A DNA stretch of 44,217 bases from Bacteroidota bacterium (GTDB taxonomy: Bacteria; Bacteroidota; Rhodothermia; Rhodothermales; UBA10348), in contig JACZYD010000008.1 in assembly GCA_022571255.1 (NCBI GenBank), forward strand, positions 1 through 44,217, written 5' to 3'. Below are positions 33,921-42,202 of the stretch, one piece after another. Below the pieces are notes generated by a model. That model searched no databases. It saw only the letters and a list, made by a program, of their open reading frames with translations, and was not told where the DNA came from. The translations under genes were made by a program, and so were the position numbers. Within the stretch, counting starts at the first letter, position 1, and each line of letters starts with the position of its first letter.

Positions 33921-34682
33921 CTACGGGTATCCGGTTCCGAGTTGAGCAAATATTCGCTCACTTCGACTCGGATAAGCCTCCTCAAAATGAAACTGGAGGT
34001 ACATCGAGACGAGTTCATTGAGTTGAAATCGTTCTGTCTTAGACAGCTCCATGTGAAGAACGGTAGATAACGACGCACGGGCCAAAATCGTGAAGGCGCG
34101 CAGGACGCTCCTTTCTGACCTGAATCCAGCACATCCGTCTTCCAGGATCCGGCCCGTTTGCAGCTCCAACACACCGTGCGATGTACCAAGGCCCTCGATC
34201 TCCTTTTTCTTGAATCCCGGAGCAAAACCGAGTAATGATGCAAGGCGCAATTGATAAAACGGAAGAATATTGCGCACTTCATCGCTGGTGGTGCCCAGCG
34301 CCGTAAGTGCACTGACCAGCAGCGTGAACACTTCGGCGTGGTGCTGCAGGTCCAGCATCACCGCGTTTGTCAGTTCCATGATTCGAAGACCGATCTCAAT
34401 ACGCTCAATCGATTCCCTCGTGACCGGAAATGATCGAATAAACGTCGCATCACTGATCGTTTGCAGACCGCGAGTCGGCTTCAGATAAATTACCGCTTGT
34501 ATATAGGAAAGCGGTTCCAGCGTCGACCCGAATTTGCTCTTCGGCATTCTGGATCCACGGGCAAGCACTGAAATTTTTCCGTGTTCAAACGTGAACAACG
34601 TCGCGATGCAGCTGCTCTCTCCATAATCCATCGCGCGAAGCACGACGGCATCAGTAGTTACAATGGACTGTTTTACCGGCAA
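33921..34682 (-). CDS. recO: DNA repair protein RecO
   Basis: Recombination mediator that helps load RecA on single-stranded DNA with RecR and RecF. The N-terminal OB-fold has the family pattern VVLRAMDYGESSCIATLFTF, with GKISVLARGSRMPKSKFG and LEPLSYIQAVIY. The helical middle follows (RIMELTNAVML, FTLLVSALTALG, LPFYQLRLASLLGFAPGF). The length of 253 residues is typical. Its position before lexA groups two DNA-repair genes. It is divergent from the helix-hairpin-helix gene across 148 bases. Confidence 0.9.
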   Translation of the reverse strand: MPVKQSIVTTDAVVLRAMDYGESSCIATLFTFEHGKISVLARGSRMPKSKFGSTLEPLSYIQAVIYLKPTRGLQTISDATFIRSFPVTRESIERIEIGLRIMELTNAVMLDLQHHAEVFTLLVSALTALGTTSDEVRNILPFYQLRLASLLGFAPGFKKKEIEGLGTSHGVLELQTGRILEDGCAGFRSERSVLRAFTILARASLSTVLHMELSKTERFQLNELVSMYLQFHFEEAYPSRSERIFAQLGTGYP

Positions 34683-34802
34683 GAATTTGTTTCTCTGAAG
34701 TCAGGATGAAGATCGGGACCCACAGGTTACGCAGTGCCGCCTGCTTGTGTCAACAATAGAAAAGGTCACTACCGGCGCAGCGTCGGTCCGGTGGATGAGA
34801 AC

Positions 34803-34855
34803 ACAATCGCAGACGAAATGACAATCGCAGATGAAAAAACAATCGGATGAAAAAA
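34803..34855. repeat. three imperfect 16-18-bp tandem repeats covering a start codon
   Basis: ACAATCGCAGACGAAATG (34803), ACAATCGCAGATGAAAAA (34821) and ACAATCGGATGAAAAAA (34839) are successive copies. They place ATGs at 34818, 34831 and 34847, one in each frame. Only 34831 opens the helix-hairpin-helix gene. Confidence 0.75.
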
Positions 34856-35403
34856 AGCGGAGCCGTAAACAAAGTATACGTCGAACATTTTACAGGATTC
34901 AGGGCGTTCTGGGAATGACGGAGAGAGAGTGCCGGATGTTTATGATGCTGGCCTCGCTGTTATTAATCGGATCCGCGGCTCGTTATTTCAGCGATAATCG
35001 ATCTTCGGAAAACCCCGAGGCCTTTGCTCTATTTGATGCCCGTTTCAACCGACTCACGGCGCGCGCCGACAGTCTGGACCGCGTCGAAAAACTCGCCCTG
35101 ACATTGACTTCCGAAGAAAACGTCGTTGAACAGGCCGCTGTCATCAAACGGGCCGCTACGAAATTATCTGCCCATGAAACTGTGGTCGTATCCAGAATCA
35201 ACATCAATCAGGCGACCTCGGAAGAATTGCAGCGGTTGCCGCGAATAGGTCCCGCACTTGCAAAACAGATTATTATCATGCGCACGCGGATCGGAGAGTT
35301 TCTTTCAGCCGACGACCTCCTGCTGGTATCCGGAATCGGGGAAAAGACGCTGGCCCGGCTCCGCCCGCTCATCACCGTAGTCCCTGTCGACTCGACGCAC
35401 TGA
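34831..35403 (+). CDS. ComEA-like helix-hairpin-helix membrane protein
   Basis: A 190-residue protein with a basic N-terminus, one membrane helix (about residues 38-50, FMMLASLLLIGSAARYF) and a C-terminal tandem helix-hairpin-helix DNA-binding domain. The two hairpins are INQATSEELQRLPRIGPALA and VSGIGEKTLARLRPL. ComEA proteins bind incoming DNA during natural transformation. Here the anchor, a spacer of about 75 residues and the domain agree with that role, but no other competence gene is in the window. Its start lies in a short tandem repeat. Confidence 0.8.
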   Translation: MKKQSDEKKRSRKQSIRRTFYRIQGVLGMTERECRMFMMLASLLLIGSAARYFSDNRSSENPEAFALFDARFNRLTARADSLDRVEKLALTLTSEENVVEQAAVIKRAATKLSAHETVVVSRININQATSEELQRLPRIGPALAKQIIIMRTRIGEFLSADDLLLVSGIGEKTLARLRPLITVVPVDSTH

Positions 35404-35439
35404 CCTCTCCGCAACGGCGAAGTAACAATTCAGTCACAA

Positions 35440-35667
35440 TCACGAACGGTCCTTCAACCTTTGATCGATCTGCAAACTATCTCCGATGGCCTCTTCCGAC
35501 TCTTCAAACAGTGCATGCCCATTCCCTTGCGAGAGCCTCTCCCTCGTCCAGCTGTCCGCCAGCTTTTCTTCCTTTTTCAAAAACAGATAAACAGGCACAA
35601 GGAGAGCTGCCGCAAGGGCACAAAAACCAACGATCGTAACAATGATGACAACCAGATAATCGTCCAT
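35440..35667 (-). CDS. small single-pass membrane protein
   Basis: I do not recognise a family. From the ATG at 35665-35667 (MDDYLVVIIVTI) it has 75 residues: one membrane helix at about 4-29 and a charged tail (FLKKEEKLADSWTRERL). An in-frame extension to 35742 would add a non-conserved-looking leader. It is the last gene of a leftward envelope cluster, 133 bases after the M50 protease gene. Confidence 0.5.
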   Translation of the reverse strand: MDDYLVVIIVTIVGFCALAAALLVPVYLFLKKEEKLADSWTRERLSQGNGHALFEESEEAIGDSLQIDQRLKDRS

Positions 35668-35800
35668 GGTGGGATGTCGTCCTTGACAGCGCAGCTGAAC
35701 CGTGCAGCTTGACCGCAGAGTTAGACGGTTGAACTTAACCATGCAGTTCGGGCCTGAACAGCGATCACAAAGTTACCCGATTCAACCTGATCCGTTCCCT

Positions 35801-36490
35801 TTAACCCCGATCCATCACGTTTTGAACTTCCTGCCGTGCTGCCATGAACACAAACATGGATACAAACGGAAGTGTCCACATCCCTGAAAATATGCCGAAT
35901 ATGCCCATTACAACCGCAATGGCCTGCCCAGCAAGCGACGCGATATGGGTGGCATTCCGATAATCGAGTTGTGTGGCAAGCGCCGCACGAAGTATGCGTC
36001 CGCCGTCCATCGGGAAAGCCGGGATCATATTGAAAACAACGAGACTTACGTTGATCCACATCAACATTCCGAGTACGTTGGCTTGCGTATACATGGCCTC
36101 GGCCATGGATATGCCGTACCCGAGAACACTGTTGATCAGGAGTAACACCAGAGCAATAACCACATTCACGGCCGGACCCGCAATCGCAATCATGAATTCT
36201 TCCCTGGGTTTACGCGGCATACGAGCAAGGCGAGCGACGCCGCCAATCGGATACATCGTGATATCCAGAGTCGGGATACCGTAATGGCGGGCCATGAATG
36301 CGTGGCCCAGTTCATGCAGAACCACACATCCGAAAACCGTTGTAATCAGCGCGACGCCCGCAAGCGCAGCGACAACCGTCATGCCCTGATAGATATAAAA
36401 AATAAACAGGCCGACAAGCATCACCAGAAACGTCCAGTGTGTGAATATGCCAATGCCTCGAACAGTCCCTATTCGGAGTGAAGATTTCAA
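35801..36490 (-). CDS. M50 site-2-type zinc metalloprotease
   Basis: Intramembrane protease of about 229 residues with five to six membrane segments. The active site has VVLHELGHAFMARHYGI (HExxH) and the third ligand region FNMIPAFPMDGGR. ITMYPIGGVARL is typical of the group without PDZ or CBS domains. I chose TTG at 36488-36490 (KSSLRIGTVRG), because it has GAGGT seven bases upstream. The longer frame to 36640 begins with about 50 unlike-family residues and overlaps the preceding CPBP gene. Such proteases release membrane-bound regulators; the substrate is unknown. Confidence 0.87.
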   Translation of the reverse strand: MKSSLRIGTVRGIGIFTHWTFLVMLVGLFIFYIYQGMTVVAALAGVALITTVFGCVVLHELGHAFMARHYGIPTLDITMYPIGGVARLARMPRKPREEFMIAIAGPAVNVVIALVLLLINSVLGYGISMAEAMYTQANVLGMLMWINVSLVVFNMIPAFPMDGGRILRAALATQLDYRNATHIASLAGQAIAVVMGIFGIFSGMWTLPFVSMFVFMAARQEVQNVMDRG

Positions 36491-36588
36491 GTCTGATACC
36501 TCATTGCTGTAAACAGTTGGAAAACAACCGATCGTCTTCCCACAATCTGATCCAAGCCATCCAAGCCTGCGTTTTAAAGCCCTGCGTT

Positions 36589-37356
36589 CTAAGCCAGAAT
36601 TTGTGACACTACGAGTACGTCGTACAATGCGTGGGTCCACGCCGCAACACCAAATCCACGAACAAGGAACAGGCCGTTAAGAGCCAGTCCGAATAAAAAT
36701 CGGAAAATAAAAGACGACAGTTCAAACGAGTCCCCCAGAGTGCCGATGTAATGCACTGCGCTGAACGCAAGCGCGCCCACCACGGCGGCAACGATGTAAG
36801 CCGTAATTTTGTCCGAAACAAAATGTTGAATCCCCCAGAACAAGCCGCCGACCAGCAACACCCTGAATACAAGTTCTTCGTAAAGACCGGCACCGATGGA
36901 AAGAACCAGCATTTCGACCTTCCCGATCGGAGAACTCTGCATTGCTCGGGCAGGGAAAATTCCCGTATCGGCGGCAAATACAAGACCCACGATATACGAA
37001 ACCACCAAAGCCACAATGACCGCGTAAAACAGGCTTTCACCTATCATCGCGAGAAAATATCGCCCGTGAATGGGGAGCTGCTTTTTGCGTTCGGCATAAA
37101 ACACGGCCGTTCCGATAAGAAGAACGAGAATACCGACAGAAAAAATTCCAGGTGCACCCAGGACCGACATGGCCTGCTTGATCCAGATGTCCGCACCCAC
37201 ACGAATCTGTGCCCGGGAGCCACCGTTCACAAGAAGTATCAGAATTTCGTAAGCCAGAAAAAGAGGTAACGCTGCCAGATAACTATATGTGGCCGTGCGT
37301 GTAAGCGCAAAGTAATGACTTCCTCCGCTTATTATACCTCGATCATCGTACTCCAT
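36589..37356 (-). CDS. CPBP-family intramembrane glutamic endopeptidase
   Basis: Multi-pass membrane protease of the Rce1/CAAX type. From the ATG at 37354-37356 (MEYDDRGIISG) it has 255 residues and seven or so hydrophobic segments. The catalytic Glu pair is in GLYEELVFRVLL, and a later motif LAFSAVHYIG supplies the active-site His. An AAGGA site lies 10-11 bases upstream. The 3' flank contains a short imperfect repeat (AAGCCTGCGTTTT and AAAGCCCTGCGTTCT, about 36563-36590) that reaches its stop codon. Confidence 0.85.
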   Translation of the reverse strand: MEYDDRGIISGGSHYFALTRTATYSYLAALPLFLAYEILILLVNGGSRAQIRVGADIWIKQAMSVLGAPGIFSVGILVLLIGTAVFYAERKKQLPIHGRYFLAMIGESLFYAVIVALVVSYIVGLVFAADTGIFPARAMQSSPIGKVEMLVLSIGAGLYEELVFRVLLVGGLFWGIQHFVSDKITAYIVAAVVGALAFSAVHYIGTLGDSFELSSFIFRFLFGLALNGLFLVRGFGVAAWTHALYDVLVVSQILA

Positions 37357-37422
37357 AAATTGTCGATCCTTCTTTAATCTGTCACACTTTATACCAGTCA
37401 AGGTTCAGCTGTTTCAACTTCT

Positions 37423-38232
37423 TCAATTCCTGATCAGCTCTACCGCACGTATTTCAATAATTTTATCTGCGGCCTCACTGAGCCTTAAATGCCTTGCTAC
37501 GGCCTCCGACACATCAATAATCTGTGGGTCTCCTCTGAAACCACGGTCAACAATTTCAGCAAATGTCTCCATTCCCGTCTCGGGCAACGAAACAAGCACG
37601 ATGGACCCTGTGCCCAGATCCGGATGACTTATTACAAACTGATCGGGCCGGTACGCGCGACCGCTCGCCGTCATACGGCCGATATACGTCCCGGGATACA
37701 CGACCGCAACGCCAGACTCGATAATTTCCAGATCTGGAGTATTGATGGCCGCCAGGCCGTCCGCCACGACGGTGGCATCCAAGAACATGCCCTGACCCGG
37801 AATCACCAGTGTCTGCCCTGATCTGATGTTTGAACCGCTCATGTTGTTTGCCTTCCTGATCTTGTTTACAGACACATTGTAACGGCGGGAAATCGCAAAA
37901 AGAGTCTCCCCCGGTTGCACAATTATTCGGCGAACCGCCCTGTCGGCAGGCACGCGTACGACATCTCCCGCGCGAAGCCATGCCGGCAGTGCGGGATTAA
38001 GCGTAGCCAGCGAATCCGCCGTCAACTTCAGTCTCGCCGCGAGGCTGTACAGAGTCTCTCCACCGGAAATAACGAATCGGACGGTGTCTGTAGTATCCGG
38101 GGTCTGTGCAAAAAGTGGATTCGTGATTCCGAACAGCAATGCGGCCGACAGCAAGGCAGTCGGCAGAAAGGTGGCTCGCAGAAAGGCAGCCGCCAGCAAT
38201 GCGGCCGACAGAAAGGTCCGTCGTCGTTTCAT
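37423..38232 (-). CDS. secreted LysM and RlpA-like (double-psi beta-barrel) protein
   Basis: Predicted cell-wall binding protein of 269 residues. After the signal peptide (ending LFAQ) come two LysM modules: about 50-93 (ISGGETLYSLAARLKLTADS) and about 104-148 (VQPGETLFAISRRYNVSVNK). The C-terminal 95 residues resemble an RlpA double-psi barrel (GVAVVYPGTYIGRMTASGRA, ISHPDLGTGSIVLVS, IVDRGFRGDPQIIDVSEAVA). RlpA proteins bind or cleave bare glycan strands; whether the catalytic residues are kept is not clear. The hydrophobic core of the signal peptide is encoded by six 15-bp tandem repeats. Confidence 0.85.
   Translation of the reverse strand: MKRRRTFLSAALLAAAFLRATFLPTALLSAALLFGITNPLFAQTPDTTDTVRFVISGGETLYSLAARLKLTADSLATLNPALPAWLRAGDVVRVPADRAVRRIIVQPGETLFAISRRYNVSVNKIRKANNMSGSNIRSGQTLVIPGQGMFLDATVVADGLAAINTPDLEIIESGVAVVYPGTYIGRMTASGRAYRPDQFVISHPDLGTGSIVLVSLPETGMETFAEIVDRGFRGDPQIIDVSEAVARHLRLSEAADKIIEIRAVELIRN
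38134..38223. repeat. six imperfect 15-bp tandem repeats encoding a signal peptide core
   Basis: Units start at 38134, 38149, 38164, 38179, 38194 and 38209; the first and fifth are identical (CAGCAATGCGGCCGA). On the minus strand they encode the hydrophobic part of the LysM-RlpA signal peptide, rich in SAALL, TFLPTALL and similar segments. Unit gain or loss would change the length of the h-region by five residues without a frameshift. Confidence 0.88.
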
Positions 38233-38274
38233 AATCGGAATCTATCAGGGACCATGGATACTTCCAAAAACGCC

Positions 38275-38598
38275 TCAATCAAATCCCAATCCTTCGGCTT
38301 CCAGAAGGGCGGATTGAAGTTCTGAACGCGCGTGAAAGTCGGAGATTTCTCCCGCGATATCCACTCCGGCCTGATAGGTTTCAAGCGCCTGCTGTTTTTC
38401 ACCCAGCCGCTCATACAATTTCCCGAGGTGAAAATACGTGCCTACGTAGTCCGGGACGGCATCGCGAAGAGACTCGAACCAGGTGCGAGCCGTACGGTCG
38501 TCTCCCAGCTTGACGTATTCGCTTGCGAGCGCGAAACGGATGAAACTGTCTTCTGGATCTTCCTCGTGGTAGTGCAAAAGCTGTGTAAGGCGATCCAT
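38275..38598 (-). CDS. small TPR-repeat protein
   Basis: A 107-residue protein with about two and a half tetratricopeptide repeats (SFIRFALASEYVKLGDDRTA, then YVGTYFHLGKLYERLGEKQQ), a fold for protein contacts. It has no signal peptide. Its start lies two bases beyond the TPM gene stop, so they form one transcript, and it precedes the LysM-RlpA gene by 42 bases. The partner is unknown. Confidence 0.8.
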   Translation of the reverse strand: MDRLTQLLHYHEEDPEDSFIRFALASEYVKLGDDRTARTWFESLRDAVPDYVGTYFHLGKLYERLGEKQQALETYQAGVDIAGEISDFHARSELQSALLEAEGLGFD

Positions 38599-38600
38599 GG

Positions 38601-39401
38601 TTACCAGCCCCCGCCCGCGCCGCCTCCGCCGAAGGACCCACCGCCGCCACCGAAGCCGCCACCGAAGCCGCCGCCGCCAAAGCCACCTCCTCCGAAGCCA
38701 CCGCCGCGGTGCCCGGCTCCGAGCGCACTCCAGAGAATGATCGGAAGTAGACTGCCGCTACGATATCGCGTGCCACCTCCGCCACCCTTCTTGTGCCGGA
38801 TCCCGGAGATTACGCGAAATACGAGGATCATAACGAGGATCAATACACCTGGAGGAACACCTCGCCGTCGACGCTCCTGTTGCTGAAATGCTTCGGCATC
38901 GAACTCACCACTTGACGCAGCGATCATGAGATAGACCGCATCTGTTACACCATCGAAGAACTGCCCCTGACGGAATCGGGGGATCATTACATTTCTGACG
39001 ATACGACCCGCCAGCGCATCCGGAACGGCACCTTCAATACCGTAACCCGTTGCGATATAAACCTCCCGTTCATCACGAGAAAGAAGGATAATCAATCCGT
39101 TATCTTTGTCTTTCTGCCCCACCTCCCACTTACGGCCCAGAGCAACGGAATATTCAGAGGCCGCCATGCCGCCAAGATTCTGAACCGTCACAACAATTAT
39201 CTGAGTGGACGTGGTGTCCGCGTAATTGCTCAGCATCGCTTCCAATTGACGCTCCTCGGACGGGGAGAAGAATCCTCCCTGATCGGTTACCCAGCGACCG
39301 CTCGGTGGCAACACTCCCGCGTCCTGGCCGAGGGCCTTCTCAACTCCGGCGACAAGAATCACGCAACAAAACAGGATCCGAATTGTCTTGACTTTTATCA
39401 C
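38601..39401 (-). CDS. TPM-domain (YgcG-like) membrane protein with Gly-rich tail
   Basis: Exported 266-residue protein. A signal peptide ending ALGQ is followed by a TPM domain (about 30-160: GRWVTDQGGFFSPSEERQLE, TQIIVVTVQNLGG, LGRKWEVGQKDKDNGLIILL, REVYIATGYGIEGAVPDALA). A membrane helix follows (about 205-220), then a tail of GGGF-type glycine repeats ending GGGW. TPM proteins are regularly encoded beside LemA, as here, and are thought to act in envelope maintenance. The LemA stop lies two bases upstream of its start. Confidence 0.88.
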   Translation of the reverse strand: MIKVKTIRILFCCVILVAGVEKALGQDAGVLPPSGRWVTDQGGFFSPSEERQLEAMLSNYADTTSTQIIVVTVQNLGGMAASEYSVALGRKWEVGQKDKDNGLIILLSRDEREVYIATGYGIEGAVPDALAGRIVRNVMIPRFRQGQFFDGVTDAVYLMIAASSGEFDAEAFQQQERRRRGVPPGVLILVMILVFRVISGIRHKKGGGGGTRYRSGSLLPIILWSALGAGHRGGGFGGGGFGGGGFGGGFGGGGGSFGGGGAGGGW

Positions 39402-39403
39402 CG

Positions 39404-39997
39404 TTAAAATTCGACAATCGGTGCTTTTTCTGCCCCTGACTGTGCTTCAAATGGGACCTTGGTATTGAATCCGGTCATTCCGGCTATCATTGAGCCCGGG
39501 AATTTCCGAATCCGGGTGTTGTAAAAACTCACCGCCCCGTTGTAATCGCGCCGAGCCTGATTAATTCTGTTCTCCGTTCCTTCCAACTGCACTTGAAGGT
39601 CCCTGAAAGACTCGGTGGCTCTCAGTTCCGGATAATTTTCAGAGATTGCAAGCAGTCGTCCGAGCGAGGCACCAAGGCCCTGCTGGGCTGCCATGAATTC
39701 TTCCATCTTGGCCGAGTTACCCAGATCTGCGGCCGAAATAGAGATAGACGTGGCTCTCGAGCGAGCACGTGTCACAGCTTCAAGAGTTTCTGATTCAAAT
39801 TCTGCAGCGCCTCGAACCGTATTGACAAGATTGGGAATCAGGTCAGAGCGGCGCTGGTATTGTGTTTCCACGTTCGCCCACGCGCGCGTGACGGCCTCGT
39901 CCCGGGTAACAAAATCGTTGTAGGTGCCGACGCTGGAGAACGCAAAAAGCGCTACGCCGAGAACAATGACACCGAGTACTATGGAACCTGTTTTCAT
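39404..39997 (-). CDS. lemA: LemA-family membrane protein
   Basis: From the ATG at 39995-39997 (MKTGSIVLGVI) it has 197 residues: an N-terminal membrane helix, then the helical LemA domain with YNDFVTRDEAVTRAWANVE, QYQRRSDLIPNLVNTVRG, AISENYPELRATESF and NRINQARRDYNGAVSFYN. These features are diagnostic. The cellular role of LemA is not well established; pairing with TPM proteins is common. An extension to 40090 would add an unsupported basic leader. It heads the leftward envelope cluster. Confidence 0.9.
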   Translation of the reverse strand: MKTGSIVLGVIVLGVALFAFSSVGTYNDFVTRDEAVTRAWANVETQYQRRSDLIPNLVNTVRGAAEFESETLEAVTRARSRATSISISAADLGNSAKMEEFMAAQQGLGASLGRLLAISENYPELRATESFRDLQVQLEGTENRINQARRDYNGAVSFYNTRIRKFPGSMIAGMTGFNTKVPFEAQSGAEKAPIVEF

Positions 39998-40129
39998 GGA
40001 GCGGGTGCGGGTTTTCTGGCAATATCCTTTCGCCCCGCATACGGCAACTACTCGCCTGCGGTTTCTTCCATCACACCGAAAGCCGAACATCCATGCGACT
40101 CCCTCGATTTCATCATCAACGATGCGGGT

Positions 40130-40428
40130 TTACATTTTCTGCTGCTCGTCACGCTCGCGGACTTCTAAGAATCCCACGCTGGTCTCTTGCAGGTCATCTC
40201 CGAGGCGGACAAAACGGCCGTATAGATCCGCGAAATTCAGGCGACACAAATCCAAGCGGCGAACAAAAATGCCCCGCGCAGAAGCCAACAGGTTCGCCGG
40301 CTCCGGATCTTCCCGCCTCGCGACAGCAGTAACCAGGCGGAGCGTGGCCCCGTGGACATTTATTTCTTTGTCCGGCTGTGATGAAACAAAATCGACCTAC
40401 GCGTCGAATCAGTAAGATTGGTTCTCAT
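40130..40428 (-). pseudogene. probable small CDS (about 99 residues) with one base missing
   Basis: The minus strand holds 88 clean codons (40396 to 40130) with protein-like composition: QPDKEINVHGATLRLVTAV, then ANLLASARGIFVRRLDL, NFADLYGRFVRLGDDL, ETSVGFLEVRERDEQQKM and TAA. No ATG, GTG or TTG starts this frame. An ATG at 40426-40428 starts another frame (MRTNLTDSTRR) that meets it near 40395-40400. Total length is 299 bases, one short of a multiple of three, so one lost base would restore a single gene. I do not recognise the family. It is divergent from the Ctp protease gene. Chance openness or a non-standard start remain possible. Confidence 0.4.
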
Positions 40429-40475
40429 ACAATCATGATGGACCGTCCCGTTTTTTACTCAATATCCTTCGAGAC

Positions 40476-42176
40476 ATGGCGTTCAAGTCTTCCCGTAAAA
40501 TCCTTTCCACTGTCTTTTTGCTCGCTTTTGGAATTGTTCTCGGTTTTCAGGTTAACGACCTGATCGGAGCCGACGACACTTACGAACAGCTGAAGAAGCT
40601 CGAGAATGCTTTTCTGTTGATTGACCGACAATATGTCGAAGATGTAGACCCGGGGAAACTGGTAGAAAGTGCCATACTGGCGATGCTCGAAGATCTGGAT
40701 CCGCACTCGTCGTACATCGACGCAGAAAGTATTCAGAGGGTACAGGAGCAGTACAAGGGCTCTTTCGGCGGAATTGGCGTCTGGTTTGAAGCGCCCCTTG
40801 GCGATACGGCGCGTGTAACATCAACATTTCCAGATGGACCGAGCGAAACCGTAGGAATCAAGGCAGGGGACCGGATGATCGCAGTGAATGGAGAAAATGT
40901 GATCGATCTGCCCTCGCTCAAACTCCAGGAAAAACTGAAGGGAAAACCTGGAACATCGGTCAACCTGACCGTGACTCGCCGCGGTGTGCGAGAGCCAATC
41001 ACTTTTGAGATAACAAGACAGATCATTCCCCTCTACAGCGTCGATGCCAGTTACATGATGGATGACGAGACCGGTTACATCCGTATCGGACGGTTTGCCA
41101 TGACGACGCACGACGAATTTATTGAACATGTAACCAAGCTCAAGAAGCAGGGGCTCAAGCAACTGATCCTCGACCTCAGACACAACCCCGGAGGCATCAA
41201 GGAAGCGGCCGTTCGCGTGGCGGATGAAATGCTGGACGGCACGGGTACCATTGTATTTACGCGGGGTAGAAATCCCAAGGAAAATGAGGTCGATCACATT
41301 ACACCGGGCGGTATTCTGACGGAGGAACCGGTTATCGTGCTCGTTGACGCCAATTCGGCCTCGGGAAGCGAAATCGTAGCCGGAGCACTGCAGGACCACG
41401 ACCGGGCATTGATCGTCGGACGCAGAACATTTGGCAAGGGGCTTGTTCAGAGACCATTCCAACTGAGCGACAACAGTGTACTTCAAATGACTGTTGCTCG
41501 ATATTATATGCCATCAGGACGCCTGATCCAGACACCGTACAAAGACGGTAATACCGACGACTATTACGAAAAGAAGTTTTCCGACTATGAAAAAGCGGCT
41601 ATGAATCCAGAAAAATATCTGAGCGAAATACCGGATTCTCTTCGCTACGAAACGAGCCATGGTCGTATCGTTTACGGCGGCGGCGGCGTAATGCCTGACG
41701 TCATTGTTCCTCCAGACAGTCTCTCTCCCCTTTCAGGAAGGCTGGTTAAGTCGTTTTTGCTCAAATTCATGACGGCGAGTTTTATCCGAAAGGATTTTGA
41801 TGCACACGAGAAACAGTATCGGGACCTCTGGGCAGAAGACAGAGACGCTTTCTTTGAAGAATATGAGGTCTCTGCCTACCTCTGGCAACAGTTCGTGAAA
41901 TACACGGAGGACGAGGGGATTTCCTATACAAACGCTGATTCAAGTCCGGAAGAATCCATTTTCAGGCGCGACGAACTCTCGGATGCGCGCCCGACCATCG
42001 AGATTCTTTTGAAAGCCCGCATGGCACAGCGCCTGTTTCGCAGCGAAGCCTGGTATCCGGTGTTCAACCAGATCGATCCGACCATTCAGACCGCGTTGAA
42101 ACTCTGGACAGGAGCCGAAGAACTTGCCAATCTGTATCACACTCCACCGACCAGTAAAGCCTTTCGCGGATCCTGA
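40476..42176 (+). CDS. S41-family C-terminal processing protease
   Basis: Periplasmic serine protease of the CtpA/Prc group, 566 residues. A signal anchor (ILSTVFLLAFGIVLGFQV) comes first, then the N-terminal helical part (LDPHSSYIDAES). The PDZ domain covers about 90-175 (SFGGIGVWFEAP, GIKAGDRMIAVNGENV), and the protease core follows with GYIRIGRFAM and LILDLRHNPGG. The catalytic Ser/Lys pair is S296 in NSASGSEIVAGALQD and K321 in TFGKGLVQ, with the standard 25-residue spacing. A C-terminal helical region of about 130 residues follows. The alcohol dehydrogenase gene begins 26 bases downstream. Confidence 0.92.
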   Translation: MAFKSSRKILSTVFLLAFGIVLGFQVNDLIGADDTYEQLKKLENAFLLIDRQYVEDVDPGKLVESAILAMLEDLDPHSSYIDAESIQRVQEQYKGSFGGIGVWFEAPLGDTARVTSTFPDGPSETVGIKAGDRMIAVNGENVIDLPSLKLQEKLKGKPGTSVNLTVTRRGVREPITFEITRQIIPLYSVDASYMMDDETGYIRIGRFAMTTHDEFIEHVTKLKKQGLKQLILDLRHNPGGIKEAAVRVADEMLDGTGTIVFTRGRNPKENEVDHITPGGILTEEPVIVLVDANSASGSEIVAGALQDHDRALIVGRRTFGKGLVQRPFQLSDNSVLQMTVARYYMPSGRLIQTPYKDGNTDDYYEKKFSDYEKAAMNPEKYLSEIPDSLRYETSHGRIVYGGGGVMPDVIVPPDSLSPLSGRLVKSFLLKFMTASFIRKDFDAHEKQYRDLWAEDRDAFFEEYEVSAYLWQQFVKYTEDEGISYTNADSSPEESIFRRDELSDARPTIEILLKARMAQRLFRSEAWYPVFNQIDPTIQTALKLWTGAEELANLYHTPPTSKAFRGS

Positions 42177-42202
42177 TCTCAGGATTCCAGCGGCCCGATA
42201 AC

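Noticed and set aside
33809-34312. Extended N-terminus of the LexA frame
   Set aside because: The extension is antisense or out of frame relative to recO coding sequence and has no family similarity; the ATG at 33808 gives the standard LexA start.
39924-40415. Plus-strand frame of 163 codons over the LemA start and the gap beyond
   Set aside because: It is basic, low-complexity and overlaps LemA; the opposite strand has a more protein-like frame.
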